DNA of 64,000 bases from Streptomyces sp. MNU76. Its GTDB lineage: Bacteria; Actinomycetota; Actinomycetes; Streptomycetales; Streptomycetaceae. The notes below the pieces were generated by a model. The model had not been told where the DNA came from, did no database searches, and worked only from the letters and a program-made list of their open reading frames with translations. Positions 1 to 8,748 of the stretch are shown here, piece by piece. The number at the start of each line of letters is the position of its first letter. The first letter of the stretch is position 1. The stretch spans positions 62,001 to 126,000 of the forward strand of contig NZ_JAJKLK010000024.1 in NCBI RefSeq assembly GCF_020982545.1, written 5' to 3'. The translations under genes and the position numbers were made by a program.

Positions 1-99
1 TCCGGCCGGCGACAGGGACGGCTTCGTGCCCGGGCAGCGAAGAACGGCAGCCCGGGCGCCAACTTGCCGGCACCGGTGGTGCGTCAGAGAGGTGAACGG

Positions 100-827
100 A
101 TGAGCGTGCGTTTCGAAGAGATCGACTGGCGCCCGACACCGATGGGCGACATCAGTCTGCGGCGCCGACGCGACCCGGCGTCGGGCAACGATGTGTACGA
201 GGTCAAGCTCGGGGACGAGTTCCTGATGTCCAGCCTCTTCACAGCAGGAGAGATCGCCCTCGCCCAGCTCGGCCTGGCGAAGCTGCCGAGCGCCGAACTG
301 GACGTCGCCGTGGGCGGGCTCGGGCTCGGTTACACCGCAAAGGCAGCCCTGGACGACCCGCGGGTTCGCTCGCTGACCGTGATCGACACACTCGGCGAAG
401 TCATCGACTGGCACCGGCGCGGGCTGGTACCGCTGGGCGCCTGTCTGGCGTCGGACCCCCGCTGCCGCCTGATCCAGGGCGACTTCTTCGCGATGGCCGG
501 CGATTCCTGCGGTCTGGACCCCCAGATACCGGGCCGCCGCTTCCACGCCATCCTGCTGGACGTCGACCACTCGCCGCGCCATGTGCTGCACCCACGCCAT
601 GCGGCGCTCTACCGGCCTGCCGGGATGCGCGCCCTGGCCGGCCGTCTCCACCCCGACGGTGTCTTCGCTCTGTGGTCGAACGACCCGCCGGACGACCACT
701 TCGCCTCCGTCCTCGCGGAGGTCTTCGCAGAATCAGAAGCGCATGTGGTCGACTTCGACAACCCGTTGCAGGGGGAACCTCGGCCAACACCGTCTATGTG
801 GCGCGGAAAGCAGCCGTCGCGAACTGA
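100..827 (+). CDS. Spermidine synthase-like methyltransferase-fold protein (one apparent frameshift)
   Basis: The protein has a spermidine/spermine synthase-type Rossmann core: a glycine-rich motif (VGGLGLGYTA, about residue 70), the acidic VIDTLGEVIDW stretch and a later LLDVDHSP segment. Family members transfer aminopropyl groups; many Streptomyces homologues have no known substrate. The ATG at 100 is chosen because GAGAGG lies just upstream; the longer reading from 64 has no such support. Near residue 224 the frame slips at a G5 run (771-775). One extra G restores a normal C-terminus (GTSANTVYVARKAAVAN) ending at the TGA at 825-827, whereas the uncorrected frame runs on as arginine/proline-rich noise to 969. 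I read this as a real gene with a missing base rather than a true pseudogene. Confidence 0.65.
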
Positions 828-963
828 CGCATGTCTGGCACCGATCGCCGCGGGAGCGTCGCCAGGCCGGGTTCGCTGCTCCGCGATCGCCAGAACGCCG
901 CTGCGCCGTAGGGACCTGCCACCGCCGTCGGCCGCCCGGCCCGATGTGCCGATGGCGGGCGGA

Positions 964-2205
964 TCATGACTGTTCGCGGGCCGGTTCGTGCTCCTGCGCT
1001 TCGGGTCCGGCCTCGTCGGGGTCCTGGGGGTCCTTGAGGCGGAACAGGGCGATCAGGATGCCCGTCGTACCGGCCGCCGCGACCAGGGCGGCGGTGGCGA
1101 TCGAGGTCGCGTCCACCAACGGCCCGAACACCAGCGGCGAGGCGAACTGCCCGCCGAAGAGCGCGGTGGCCTGCAACGACGTGGCCGTGCCACGCTGTTC
1201 GGCAGGAGCGGCGCGGTCGACCAGGACGGTCAGGGTCGGCATCGTGATGCCGCTGCCGATACCGGTCAGGACCGGCACGAGCAACAGGACGGCCGAGTGG
1301 TCGGCGACGGCGAACACCAGCAGCGCCGCCGTCCACGATCCGGCCGCGATCCGCATCAGCGTCGCGTAGCCGAACCGGGAGGTGAGCTTGGCGTACGTCA
1401 GACCGATCAGGCTCGCGGCGCCGGAGGCCAGGACCGTGCCGTACAGGGCCACGATCAGGGTGTCGTGGATGCCGAGTTGGTCCAGACGGCGGGGCAGCGA
1501 GACGGCCAGCACCATCATCAGCCCGGTGGTCGCCACCCACAGCCCGCACAGACCCAACACGAGCGGATGCTCGCGCAGCAGCCGCACCGCACCACCCCGG
1601 GGCCTCTTCGTCTTCTGGCTGTTCTCGGCCGTTGGGGCGGTTCTCGGCAGGGCGAACACGGTGGCCGCGCCCAGCGGCAGGGCGATGAGATAGATGGCGA
1701 ACGGCGCGTGCCAGGACTGGTTGCCCAGTGCGCCCGCCGCGAGCGGGTAGAGGAAGCCGCCGACCGTGGTGGCGGCGGTCCGCCAGCCCATCACCCTGTC
1801 CCGCAGCTCATCCTGGTACAGACCGAGAAGAGCGGCGGTGGAACAGGTGAACACCGCTGCCGCCCCCACGCCGAGGACCAGCCGGGAGGCGAACAGCGCC
1901 GGATAGGTGTCGGTGACAAGGCCGGCACCGCCGCCCAGCCCGTACACCACAAGCCCCACAGCGAGAGGCAGCCGCGGGCCGAACCGGTCGGTGGCCCGGC
2001 CCACCAGCGGGCTGACCACGGCGATGGCCAGGCTGTGCGCGGTCAGGACGAGCCCGGCGGCGGTACCGCCCACATCGAGAGCCTGACGGATCACCTCGAT
2101 GACCGGGGCGATGGTCGCACCGCCCATCACCCCCAGCGTGGAGGCCAGCAGCAGCACCGTCAGCGTGGCCCGGGTGGGGCGCGGTACCTCGCAAGCAGCG
2201 GGCAT
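964..2205 (-). CDS. MFS drug-efflux-type transporter
   Basis: A 413-residue major facilitator with about 12 hydrophobic segments, starting MPAACEVPRP and entering its first membrane helix at TVLLLASTLGVMGG. Helix 2-3 carries the MFS signature-like VGRATDRFGPR (motif A), and a long basic loop (SQKTKRPRGG) sits mid-protein as usual between the two six-helix halves. The start codon at 2205 overlaps the stop of the upstream monooxygenase gene (TGATG), so the two are translationally coupled. Next to a divergent TetR gene this looks like a drug- or metabolite-export locus; the substrate cannot be told from sequence. A longer reading of the frame is only the shadow of the neighbouring gene. Confidence 0.85.
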   Translation of the reverse strand: MPAACEVPRPTRATLTVLLLASTLGVMGGATIAPVIEVIRQALDVGGTAAGLVLTAHSLAIAVVSPLVGRATDRFGPRLPLAVGLVVYGLGGGAGLVTDTYPALFASRLVLGVGAAAVFTCSTAALLGLYQDELRDRVMGWRTAATTVGGFLYPLAAGALGNQSWHAPFAIYLIALPLGAATVFALPRTAPTAENSQKTKRPRGGAVRLLREHPLVLGLCGLWVATTGLMMVLAVSLPRRLDQLGIHDTLIVALYGTVLASGAASLIGLTYAKLTSRFGYATLMRIAAGSWTAALLVFAVADHSAVLLLVPVLTGIGSGITMPTLTVLVDRAAPAEQRGTATSLQATALFGGQFASPLVFGPLVDATSIATAALVAAAGTTGILIALFRLKDPQDPDEAGPEAQEHEPAREQS

Positions 2206-2831
2206 CAGGCCGCGACCAGGGCATTGTGCAGCTCCCAGCGGCGGTAGCCGCACGGTCGCACACCCGGGATCTCGCCGGTGACCGCGTCGATGTGGGACTG
2301 TTCGTCGCGCCACTCCGCGTAGTTGAACACCCGGGTGCCGTCCACGCTGGTGTGGACGTGTGCGGCGATCGAGCCGGGCATCGTGGCCACGTCCTCGGTC
2401 ATCGCGAAGACCTCGCTGATGAAGTGCCGCCGCCGCTCCGGCCCGTCCGTGTCGAACACCGGGGTGACCACGCACCCCACCGGGGCCTTCTGGGCTGTGC
2501 TCACATAGGAGCGGTGGACGCGGTAGCGCACCGGCGCGGACGGCTCGGCGCCCAGGATCCCCTGCACATGCGGCACCGCGGCGGTCAGGGTCACATCCAG
2601 GAACCCGTCGTCAGCCCACTGTTCGTACGCCATCAATGCCCGGCCGTCGGTGCTGCTGAACAGCGACCAGCTCAACAACCCGCCCGGCCACGGCCCTTGC
2701 TCCCTGCCAGCGGCTGCCGCCTCGGCTGCGGCGTTCCGGCGCGCGGAGTCACCCACATGCCGGACAGTGATCACCACAGTCTGCGCATCGCCACGGGTGA
2801 TCTCGGGCGGGATCTCGGTACGGCGGATCAC
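2205..2831 (-). CDS. Tandem antibiotic biosynthesis monooxygenase (ABM) domain protein
   Basis: A 208-residue protein with two repeats of the small ferredoxin-like ABM fold, about residues 10-110 and 115-205. Each has the typical helix, W/Y-containing strand and a terminal Y-R/H-x-H pattern (YRVHRSYV; YRRWELHN). Such enzymes oxidise polyketide or aromatic substrates without cofactor. The start is a GTG at 2831, preceded by GGGGAGAG at good spacing; an in-frame upstream extension has no ribosome-binding site. It is the first gene of a coupled pair with the MFS exporter and faces a TetR gene across about 160 bp, which suggests it is induced by a small molecule that it modifies while the partner exports it. 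Confidence 0.75.
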   Translation of the reverse strand: MIRRTEIPPEITRGDAQTVVITVRHVGDSARRNAAAEAAAAGREQGPWPGGLLSWSLFSSTDGRALMAYEQWADDGFLDVTLTAAVPHVQGILGAEPSAPVRYRVHRSYVSTAQKAPVGCVVTPVFDTDGPERRRHFISEVFAMTEDVATMPGSIAAHVHTSVDGTRVFNYAEWRDEQSHIDAVTGEIPGVRPCGYRRWELHNALVAA

Positions 2832-2992
2832 GACAACTCTCCCCACAAGTCGGCCACAGCGGGCAGGCGGGCAGCGCGAAGCCCGACCCACCACACCACC
2901 AAAGAAAGTGAGACTCGATCCAATCCTGGCACGAGTACCGAAATGACTCCAGTGCCATTCAGGCCCTGGTCCACCTTCGGTAATCTGATCCC
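2832..2992. promoter_or_regulatory. Divergent promoter region between monooxygenase and TetR genes
   Basis: The 161-bp gap must hold both divergent promoters and the probable TetR operator. An inverted repeat TGGCAC (2927-2932) and GTGCCA (2952-2957), separated by 19 bp, is visible. The spacing is rather wide for a TetR half-site pair, so it is only a candidate. Confidence 0.4.
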
Positions 2993-3658
2993 GTGGCCAC
3001 CGACACCCCCGCCCCCGACGACGCCCTGCCGCTGCGCGAACGCAAGAAGCAGCGCACCCGCCGCGCACTCGCCGACGCCGCGCTGACCCTGTTCAGCGAA
3101 CGCGGCTTCGACCGCGTCACCCTCGAAGAACTCACCGCCCACGCGGAAATCGGCCGCAGCACCTTCTTCCGCTACTACGGCACGAAGGAAGACGTCGCCA
3201 TGGCCGCCGAGGGCGAACTCTGGGACGCCTACACCGCCCACTTCGAAGCACACACCAGCCCCGGCCCGGCGCTCGACGCACTGCGCACGTCGCTGGCCGC
3301 GGCCATCCTGTCCATGCCCGGCGACTGGGACCACCGCTTCCTGCGCACCCGCCGCCTCGCCGCCGGCACCCCCGTCCTGCGCGACCACAGCATCCTGTCC
3401 TCCATGAAGGCCCAGCAGCGCCTCGTCGAGATCCTCGAACAACGCCTCGACACCGACAGCCGCGAGGACGTACGGCTGCGCCTGCTCGGCGAGTTCGCCC
3501 TCAGCGCCTGGCGCTGCGGCGCCCGCAACTGGGTCGCCGGCCGCGGCCCCGACGGCTACGACACACAACGCGGCCACGGCGGCACCAAGACCCTCGCCCG
3601 CCGCGTCGAGGAAGCCTTCGAGGCCATCCCAACGGCTCTAACCCTTGACCTGGACTGA
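2993..3658 (+). CDS. TetR-family transcriptional regulator
   Basis: A 221-residue repressor. The N-terminal DNA-binding domain is clear: RTRRALADAALTLFSERGF followed by VTLEELTAHAEIGRSTFFRYYGTKE, the standard TetR helix-turn-helix with the terminal F-Y-x-T/S-K-E. The C-terminal part is a helical ligand-binding domain with no recognisable specificity. The GTG start at 2993 is the only one that fits the domain. Divergent orientation to the ABM/MFS pair is the classical arrangement for a TetR repressor of an efflux operon, so those genes and its own are the likely targets. Confidence 0.9.
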   Translation: MATDTPAPDDALPLRERKKQRTRRALADAALTLFSERGFDRVTLEELTAHAEIGRSTFFRYYGTKEDVAMAAEGELWDAYTAHFEAHTSPGPALDALRTSLAAAILSMPGDWDHRFLRTRRLAAGTPVLRDHSILSSMKAQQRLVEILEQRLDTDSREDVRLRLLGEFALSAWRCGARNWVAGRGPDGYDTQRGHGGTKTLARRVEEAFEAIPTALTLDLD

Positions 3659-3949
3659 GCGTTCGGGACCTGCGCTCCTCTCGAGAACGCTCAACGCCTC
3701 AGAGGCGGCGCCGCATGGAAAAGCATTCAGACACTTCACATAGTTGGCTCCACCGTCAAGCAGGGAAGCCTCCGCCGCCGCGTACGGCCAAACCACGCGC
3801 CACTGTGGATCGACGCGGTGCACCTCGTCGACGCACGGAGTGCCGTACGGTCCTGCACGACCATTTCCTCTGGTGCCTGCCCGACGACCGGGTGCACGTG
3901 ACCGTCGAGATGGACGCCTCGGCCTCAGCAGGCACATCAGTACCGCCGA

Positions 3950-4489
3950 CGCACCACCGGCCGCTCGTACATCGTCTACGGGCCGCTCGCCCTCGGCGCG
4001 ACCAGCGTGCTGAACGAGGGCGTGCCCAGCCACCCGGACCGCCGCTGCTGGCGCATCGCCGAGCGGCTGGGCGTCACCATCTTCCACACCGCGCCGACCA
4101 CCATCCGGATGCTGCGCAAACTGGGCCCGGACGAACGGGCCAATACGACTTCCACTTCAAGCACATGACGACGGTGGGCGAGCCGATCGAGCCGGAAGTC
4201 TGGCGCTGGTGCCAGGACGAGGTTGGCAAGGGCGGGGCCGTGGTCGTCGACACCTGGTGGATGACCGAGACCGGCGGCTTCGGGCACCACGATGCCGGCG
4301 CTGCAATCAATGAAGCCGAGCAGCTGTAGCCCGGGCGCGCTGGGCATCTGTCCGGCGATCTACGACGAGCCGCTCGCCGCCGGCAGCGGCAGAGCGGGCA
4401 ACATCTGTATCCGCAACCCCTGGCCTGGCGTCCTGCAAACCGTGTGGGGCCAGCCCGAACGCTTCGTCGACATCTACTGCCGCCGCTAA
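3950..4489 (+). pseudogene. Internal fragment of acetyl-CoA synthetase
   Basis: Only the middle of an acetate-CoA ligase survives. The string YIVYGPLALGATSVL, the stretch TIFHTAPTTIRML, the core VGEPIEPE and the invariant VDTWWMTETGG are unmistakable, followed by the PGALGICPAIYDE and PERFVDIYCRR parts of the family. The reading frame breaks near 4140 (one C short in a GGCC run) and again near 4285. The N-terminal half and the C-terminal lysine-containing domain are both missing, and in-frame stops follow. This is a true remnant, not merely a miscalled gene. Confidence 0.8.
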
Positions 4490-4629
4490 TGCCGCCATAA
4501 GCAAGTATGGTGTGGGATTCGACACAGCTTGGCATAGGGATAGGGACACGATGCGCTGCCGCAATGCGACACCAACCACGTCGCCAGCCGCCTCGTAAAG
4601 AGACACGACCTGCGGGGGACACGGTCTCT

Positions 4630-5169
4630 GCGGAAACAAACCTCCTGCGCGAATTGCACTGGAGCCCGACCGCCCTCGGGATCGTCATGGGCGCCGGCGG
4701 AATCGGCGGCATCCTCGGAGCCCTCGTCTGGCAGCCCCTGGAACGACGCTGGGGCCCAGGCAAGGTGATGCTCGGCGCGCTCACCCTCAACCCACTCGCC
4801 CAGATCCCCCTAGTCCTCGCCGACCCCGGACTCAGCGGACAGATCGCCATCGGCACCGGCATGGTCATCCAAACCGGCGCCGCCGTGTGTCACGGCGGAC
4901 TCCAGCGCGCCGTCCGCCAGGAACTCGCCCCCGACCATCTCCAAGGACGGGCCCAGGCCACCGGCTCCTGGCTCGCCTTCAGCCTGCGCCCGTTCGCCGC
5001 CCTCGCCGCCGGCGCACTGGGCACCCTGCTCGGCCTGCGCCCCACCCTCACGCTCATCACCGCGGCCCTGATCGTCCCGTTCCTCGTGCTGTGGAACTCG
5101 CCCGTCCGCGCGCTCGGCCCCGCCGCCCCCATCTCCCTGACCCCGACCGAGGAGCCCGCCAACCCATGA
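4630..5169 (+). pseudogene. C-terminal half of an MFS transporter
   Basis: The translated stretch from LLRELHWSPTALGIVMGAGG onwards covers roughly helices 7-12 of a multidrug-type MFS protein (LGALVWQPLERRWG; AVRQELAPDHLQGRAQATGSW). No N-terminal half exists upstream: the preceding 40 codons are not transporter-like and lie beside the acetyl-CoA synthetase remnant. A frame exists from 4507 but has no convincing start. Its stop overlaps the ATG of the following methyltransferase (ATGA), so an intact ancestral gene was probably coupled to that one. Confidence 0.7.
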
Positions 5170-5735
5170 CGATCACCAACCCGGCCGATTACTGGGACCC
5201 GCTGTGGGCATCGGGACGCCGCTACCGCGGCCTCGACCCCGAGGAACAGCAGCTGACCCGCCACTTCCTCGGCGCCGGCCGCAGCCGGCCCGCGCTCGAC
5301 ATCGGATGCGGCGACGGGGCCCTGGCCTGGTACCTTCACGCCGACCTCGGATACCGCACCACGGCGATCGACTGCTCCTCCGCCGCTCTGAAGATCGCGC
5401 AGGCCGAGCAAAGTGCGAACGACGGCCCGGTCTTCCAGCAGCTGGACATCGAGACCGACGACACCAACGTGCTTCCCGACGCCGGCTACGCCCTCGTCAC
5501 CTGCCGCCTGGTATTCGCCTTCATCAAGGACAAGCCCGCCCTCCTCGACCGCATCCGATCCCTCCTCCCGCCCGGCGGAACCTTCTGGCTGGTGACCCCT
5601 CTCGCTGAACGCCTCCCGGAGGAACGGAAATCCATCGGAATCACCGCGCAACAGGAGGAGTTACTGACCGCGCCCTGGTCATCGGTCCAAAGTGAAGACC
5701 TGGACTCGATGCGCTGCTACGCCCTGCGCCCCTGA
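5166..5735 (+). CDS. Class I SAM-dependent methyltransferase
   Basis: A 189-residue methyltransferase. Motif I is ALDIGCGDGALAWYL (about residues 41-55), followed by the acidic TTAIDCSS strand end and the motif IV-like ALVTCRLVFAFIKDKPALLDRI, then the LPPGGTFWLVTP strand typical of the family. The start ATG overlaps the stop of the truncated transporter by four bases. Substrate unknown; small size and context point to a small-molecule or tailoring enzyme. It may be orphaned now that its partner gene is broken. Confidence 0.8.
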   Translation: MTITNPADYWDPLWASGRRYRGLDPEEQQLTRHFLGAGRSRPALDIGCGDGALAWYLHADLGYRTTAIDCSSAALKIAQAEQSANDGPVFQQLDIETDDTNVLPDAGYALVTCRLVFAFIKDKPALLDRIRSLLPPGGTFWLVTPLAERLPEERKSIGITAQQEELLTAPWSSVQSEDLDSMRCYALRP

Positions 5736-5795
5736 CCTGCCACGATCCAAAGCCCTGACCTCGACGAGGGCCCCACGATGGCGGGAATGGCCGAT

Positions 5796-6485
5796 TCAGG
5801 CCATTGCTGCCCGCAGGTGGGCCAACAGGCCCTGCGTATCCGTCAGATCCGGAACGACGAAGTCGGCGCCGGCGGCACGGAGTTCTACCACCGCGTGGAT
5901 GCCCGAGGCGACAGCAACACAGTGTGCCCCGGCGTCATGCGCGGCTTGCACGTCACGAGGCGTGTCACCGATCAGCACGGTCGGCGTCGTCATCGCCACG
6001 CCATAGACGGCATGTACCCGGGCCCGGGCAGCGTCGACGAGCTGGGCCCGGTCCTCGCTGTCTTCGCCGTACCCACCCACGGACATGTCGAGCAGGACGT
6101 CGAGAGCGAAAGCCCCCAGCTTGACGCGCGCATTCGCTGCGATGTTGCCCGTGAGGACCGAGGAACAGACCTCGGAGTCAGCCGCGAGCGCCTTCAACGC
6201 CTCCTGGACACCGGGCAGAACCCGGCCTCGTCGTCGCAGGTCCTCCTCGCGGCCCCGCCCGGCTTCTTCCAGCGCCTGCTGCGCCGACTCCCATCCGGGA
6301 ACCGGCAGAGCGTGCTGGACGAACATCTCGCGCATGATCGCCCGGTCGGTGCGTCCTTCCGTCGGCGCGGGCAGGTCGGCATCCCGCCCCGCGAGGGCCT
6401 TGAAAGCGTTGGCGTAGATCTCTTTGCTGACGCCGGCGTTGTCTACGAGGGTGTGGTCTACGTCCCAGAGCACGATGAGCTGCAC
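5796..6485 (-). CDS. HAD-superfamily hydrolase
   Basis: A 229-residue phosphatase-like HAD protein. Motif I is LWDVDHTLVDN (nucleophile and acid/base Asp in DVDHT), motif II is the SSVLTGN threonine, and motif IV is LIGDTPRDVQAAHDAG. A helical cap between residues 20 and 90 resembles the phosphoglycolate phosphatase group. Members remove phosphate from small metabolites; the substrate is not deducible. It is transcribed divergently from the XRE-PLD regulator, and the two GGACGTCC palindromes lie in the shared 108-bp promoter gap, so it may belong to the same regulon. Confidence 0.85.
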   Translation of the reverse strand: MQLIVLWDVDHTLVDNAGVSKEIYANAFKALAGRDADLPAPTEGRTDRAIMREMFVQHALPVPGWESAQQALEEAGRGREEDLRRRGRVLPGVQEALKALAADSEVCSSVLTGNIAANARVKLGAFALDVLLDMSVGGYGEDSEDRAQLVDAARARVHAVYGVAMTTPTVLIGDTPRDVQAAHDAGAHCVAVASGIHAVVELRAAGADFVVPDLTDTQGLLAHLRAAMA

Positions 6486-6530
6486 GTGCCCAGGGTAGGC
6501 AGCGTGAACTGCCTGTTAATAGTGCCCCCT

Positions 6531-6580
6531 TGGGACGTCCTGGCGTCCCGCAAGATCTTGCCGCGTCCCGGGACGTCCTG
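6531..6580. promoter_or_regulatory. Paired GGGACGTCC operator-like palindromes
   Basis: Two copies of TGGGACGTCCTG-like sequence (6531-6543 and 6569-6580), with an extra CGTCCC half-site next to each, lie between the divergent HAD and XRE-PLD genes. The core GGACGTCC is a perfect palindrome. The same pair recurs inverted at 8449-8471, which supports a shared operator rather than chance. Confidence 0.6.
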
Positions 6581-6593
6581 CGAGGATGCGGAT

Positions 6594-7343
6594 GTGAACG
6601 AGCGGCTGCGTACGGTGATGATCCAGCGGAAGGTGACGCCGGAGGACCTTGCGGCCTCTTGCGAAGTCGACGTCAAGACGGTGGAGCGCTGGATCAGCCT
6701 GGGCCGGCAGCCACTTCGCAGGCACCGCTGGGCGGTTGCGAGGCATCTCGGCGTGGACGAATCGTATCTGTGGCCGCCAGAGGAGGACGACGCGCCGGCC
6801 CAGCCGACGGAGCAGGCGGAACTGGTCGCTGCCTTTCCCAACCGCGCGAGTGTCCCGCAGAAGACCTGGGTCCGCCTCCTCAAGTCCGCGCAGGAGCACA
6901 TCGATGTCCTGGTGTTCAGCGGGACGTTCTTCGCCCAGACGAACCCGCGCGTGGCGGCGATGCTCGCCGAGCGCGCCGACGCCGGCGTCCGGGTCCGCCT
7001 GTGCTTCGGCGACCCGTCCGGCAAGGCGGTCGCCGTCCGCGACGAGGAAGAAGGGATCGGCGGCACACTCTCCGCCAAGATCAGGGCATCGCTCACCTAC
7101 TACCGCAAGCTGATCGGCACCCCCGGCTGTGAGGTGCGCCTCCACGACACGACCCTGTACAACAGCCTGTTCCGCTTCGACGACGTACTCCTCGTCAACC
7201 CGCACGTGTGGGGGCAGCCCGCCAGCGCCAACCCCCTGTTCGAACTGCGCCGCCTGGGGGACGACGGCTGGTTCGACCACTACGCCGGTAGCTTCGACGC
7301 CGTCTGGGAGACTGCAAAACCCTGGTCACCCGAATCCATGTGA
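6594..7343 (+). CDS. XRE-type DNA-binding protein with PLD-like C-terminal domain
   Basis: A 249-residue protein. Residues 1-60 form a helix-turn-helix (VTPEDLAASCEVDVKTVERWISLGR, then RHRWAVARHLGVDESYLWP) of the kind often called XRE in Streptomyces. The rest (VPQKTWVRLLKSAQEHIDVLVFSGTFFAQ, VRVRLCFGDPSG) resembles a phospholipase-D-like fold with nucleotide/phosphoryl-binding character but no complete HKD motif. The start is a GTG at 6594. Fifteen bases separate it from the Nudix gene downstream, so they form an operon. The palindromes directly upstream make it the best candidate to bind them; whether the C-terminal domain senses a ligand is inference. Confidence 0.75.
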   Translation: MNERLRTVMIQRKVTPEDLAASCEVDVKTVERWISLGRQPLRRHRWAVARHLGVDESYLWPPEEDDAPAQPTEQAELVAAFPNRASVPQKTWVRLLKSAQEHIDVLVFSGTFFAQTNPRVAAMLAERADAGVRVRLCFGDPSGKAVAVRDEEEGIGGTLSAKIRASLTYYRKLIGTPGCEVRLHDTTLYNSLFRFDDVLLVNPHVWGQPASANPLFELRRLGDDGWFDHYAGSFDAVWETAKPWSPESM

Positions 7344-7358
7344 GGAGCGCGGCCCGCG

Positions 7359-7829
7359 ATGGGACGTACGGAGTACTGGTACGACGAGAACGCACCCAAG
7401 CCGAACACCCTGATCCCCGCGTGCAACATGCTCGCCGCCCGGGAGACCGACGGTGCCATCCTCCTGCAGCGCCGCCGCGACACCGGTCAGTACGCACTCC
7501 CCGGCGGAGCCATGGACATCGGCGAATCCCCGGCCCAGTGCGCGGTGCGGGAATGCAAGGAGGAGACCGGAGTCGATGTCATGCCCATCGGCCTCCTTGG
7601 CGTCTACTCTCTCCCCGAACATGTGGTCGCCTACACGGACGGCGAGATCCGGCAGGCATACGAAGTGACCGTGATCGGACGCCCCGTCGGCGGCGAACCG
7701 ACTGTCAACGACGAAGCAGACGACGTCCGCTGGGTCCTGCCCGGTGATCTGGACTCGTACGACATCCACCCCTCCATGAGGAAGCAGATCGCCCACTACC
7801 TGGACGGGACGCATCCCCACGTCGACTGA
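7359..7829 (+). CDS. Nudix hydrolase
   Basis: A 156-residue Nudix protein. The Nudix box reads GGAMDIGESPAQCAVRECKE followed by ETGVDV, fitting G-x5-E-x7-REUXEExGU with every catalytic glutamate present. A QRRRDTGQYALP strand precedes it, as in ADP-ribose or nucleotide pyrophosphatases. It probably clears a nucleoside diphosphate derivative. It follows the XRE-PLD gene by 15 bp in the same operon; the opposite-strand HD hydrolase meets it tail-to-tail. Confidence 0.9.
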   Translation: MGRTEYWYDENAPKPNTLIPACNMLAARETDGAILLQRRRDTGQYALPGGAMDIGESPAQCAVRECKEETGVDVMPIGLLGVYSLPEHVVAYTDGEIRQAYEVTVIGRPVGGEPTVNDEADDVRWVLPGDLDSYDIHPSMRKQIAHYLDGTHPHVD

Positions 7830-7844
7830 GCGCGGTGCGCTGCC

Positions 7845-8402
7845 TTACCGCTCGGCCAGGATCAGCCGGGCTTCGACTCTGTACACAGCAGTGCGAAGAT
7901 CCTCGTCGGCCCGGCGGATGAACCGGCCGACGATGCTGTCGCGGTCGTACCGGGTGAGGATCTCCGACAGCCGGACATCCACGGTGGTGGGAGTGCCGTC
8001 CGGGGTGGTGGTCATGTCGCAGTACACGAGAGCATCCACCAGCTCGGCGTGGTCGAGGATCGGGAACTCGGCCTCCAGCTCCTCCCGCAGTCCGCGCTCC
8101 TCTGCCTCCAACAGTGCGCACGAGTGATTGGCGACCAGCCGTACCAGGCGCTCGTCCGCCGCCGAATGGTCGCGCAGGTAGCGGGCGCCGTCCAGCGGAT
8201 GGAACCCCGTTGTGGCCAGTGACGGCGTGTAGCCGATGTCGTGCAGCATCGCCGCGGCCCACAAGAGTTCCGCATCGTCGCCCAGGATTCCCCCCAGGGA
8301 CTGCGCCTTTGCGGCGACGCCCTGAGAGTGCGCCCAGCGCCGCGGCAGGGGCTCGGCAAGGAGGGACCCGGCCAGGTCACGGGCCCAAAGGGTGAGATCC
8401 AT
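7845..8402 (-). CDS. HD-domain phosphohydrolase
   Basis: A 185-residue protein with the metal-binding H...HD...D pattern: RRWAHSQGVAAKA, LLWAAAMLHDIGY and the later ALVYCDMTT aspartate. HD proteins hydrolyse phosphate esters of nucleotides or other small molecules. The ATG at 8402 is the only good start. The inverted GGACGTCC pair lies 47-69 bp upstream, in the gap shared with the divergent flavoprotein gene, linking it to the XRE-PLD/Nudix operon. Confidence 0.8.
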   Translation of the reverse strand: MDLTLWARDLAGSLLAEPLPRRWAHSQGVAAKAQSLGGILGDDAELLWAAAMLHDIGYTPSLATTGFHPLDGARYLRDHSAADERLVRLVANHSCALLEAEERGLREELEAEFPILDHAELVDALVYCDMTTTPDGTPTTVDVRLSEILTRYDRDSIVGRFIRRADEDLRTAVYRVEARLILAER

Positions 8403-8448
8403 GCTCCGCAGCCTATGGGGGAGGCGCGTTGACCGTTTGGTGATCAGT

Positions 8449-8471
8449 AGGACGTCCCAGGACGTCTCGGG
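8449..8471. promoter_or_regulatory. Second GGACGTCC operator-like pair
   Basis: AGGACGTCCCAGGACGTCTC reads on the minus strand as GAGACGTCCTGGGACGTCCT, closely matching the copies at 6531-6580. It sits between the divergent HD hydrolase (start 8402) and flavoprotein (start 8749). Confidence 0.55.
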
Positions 8472-8748
8472 TAGTCCCCGCGCTTCGCATCCAGCCAGCT
8501 TTCAGCAACGGCATTTAGGGGCGGTTACCTCATGGGGCCTTTCCTGGTCAAGGGCGCGACGTAGCAGTCGCGCGGTGGGAGGTCCTCGTCGCCGGGGCGC
8601 GGGCGGCAGCCGCCGACCCTGCCCAGTACCTGACCGTATGCAGGGCAGTATGTGCCTGTTCACCGGCGCCGCCGCCTACCCCTGGCACTTACGCCCCGGC
8701 ATCCTCGAAGACGTCGTCACGGCCTTCGACTTTCTCTGGAGTCCCCGC

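Noticed and set aside
2927..2957. TGGCAC-N19-GTGCCA as a firm TetR operator
   Set aside because: Half-site spacing is larger than typical TetR operators; kept only as a weak candidate within the promoter entry.
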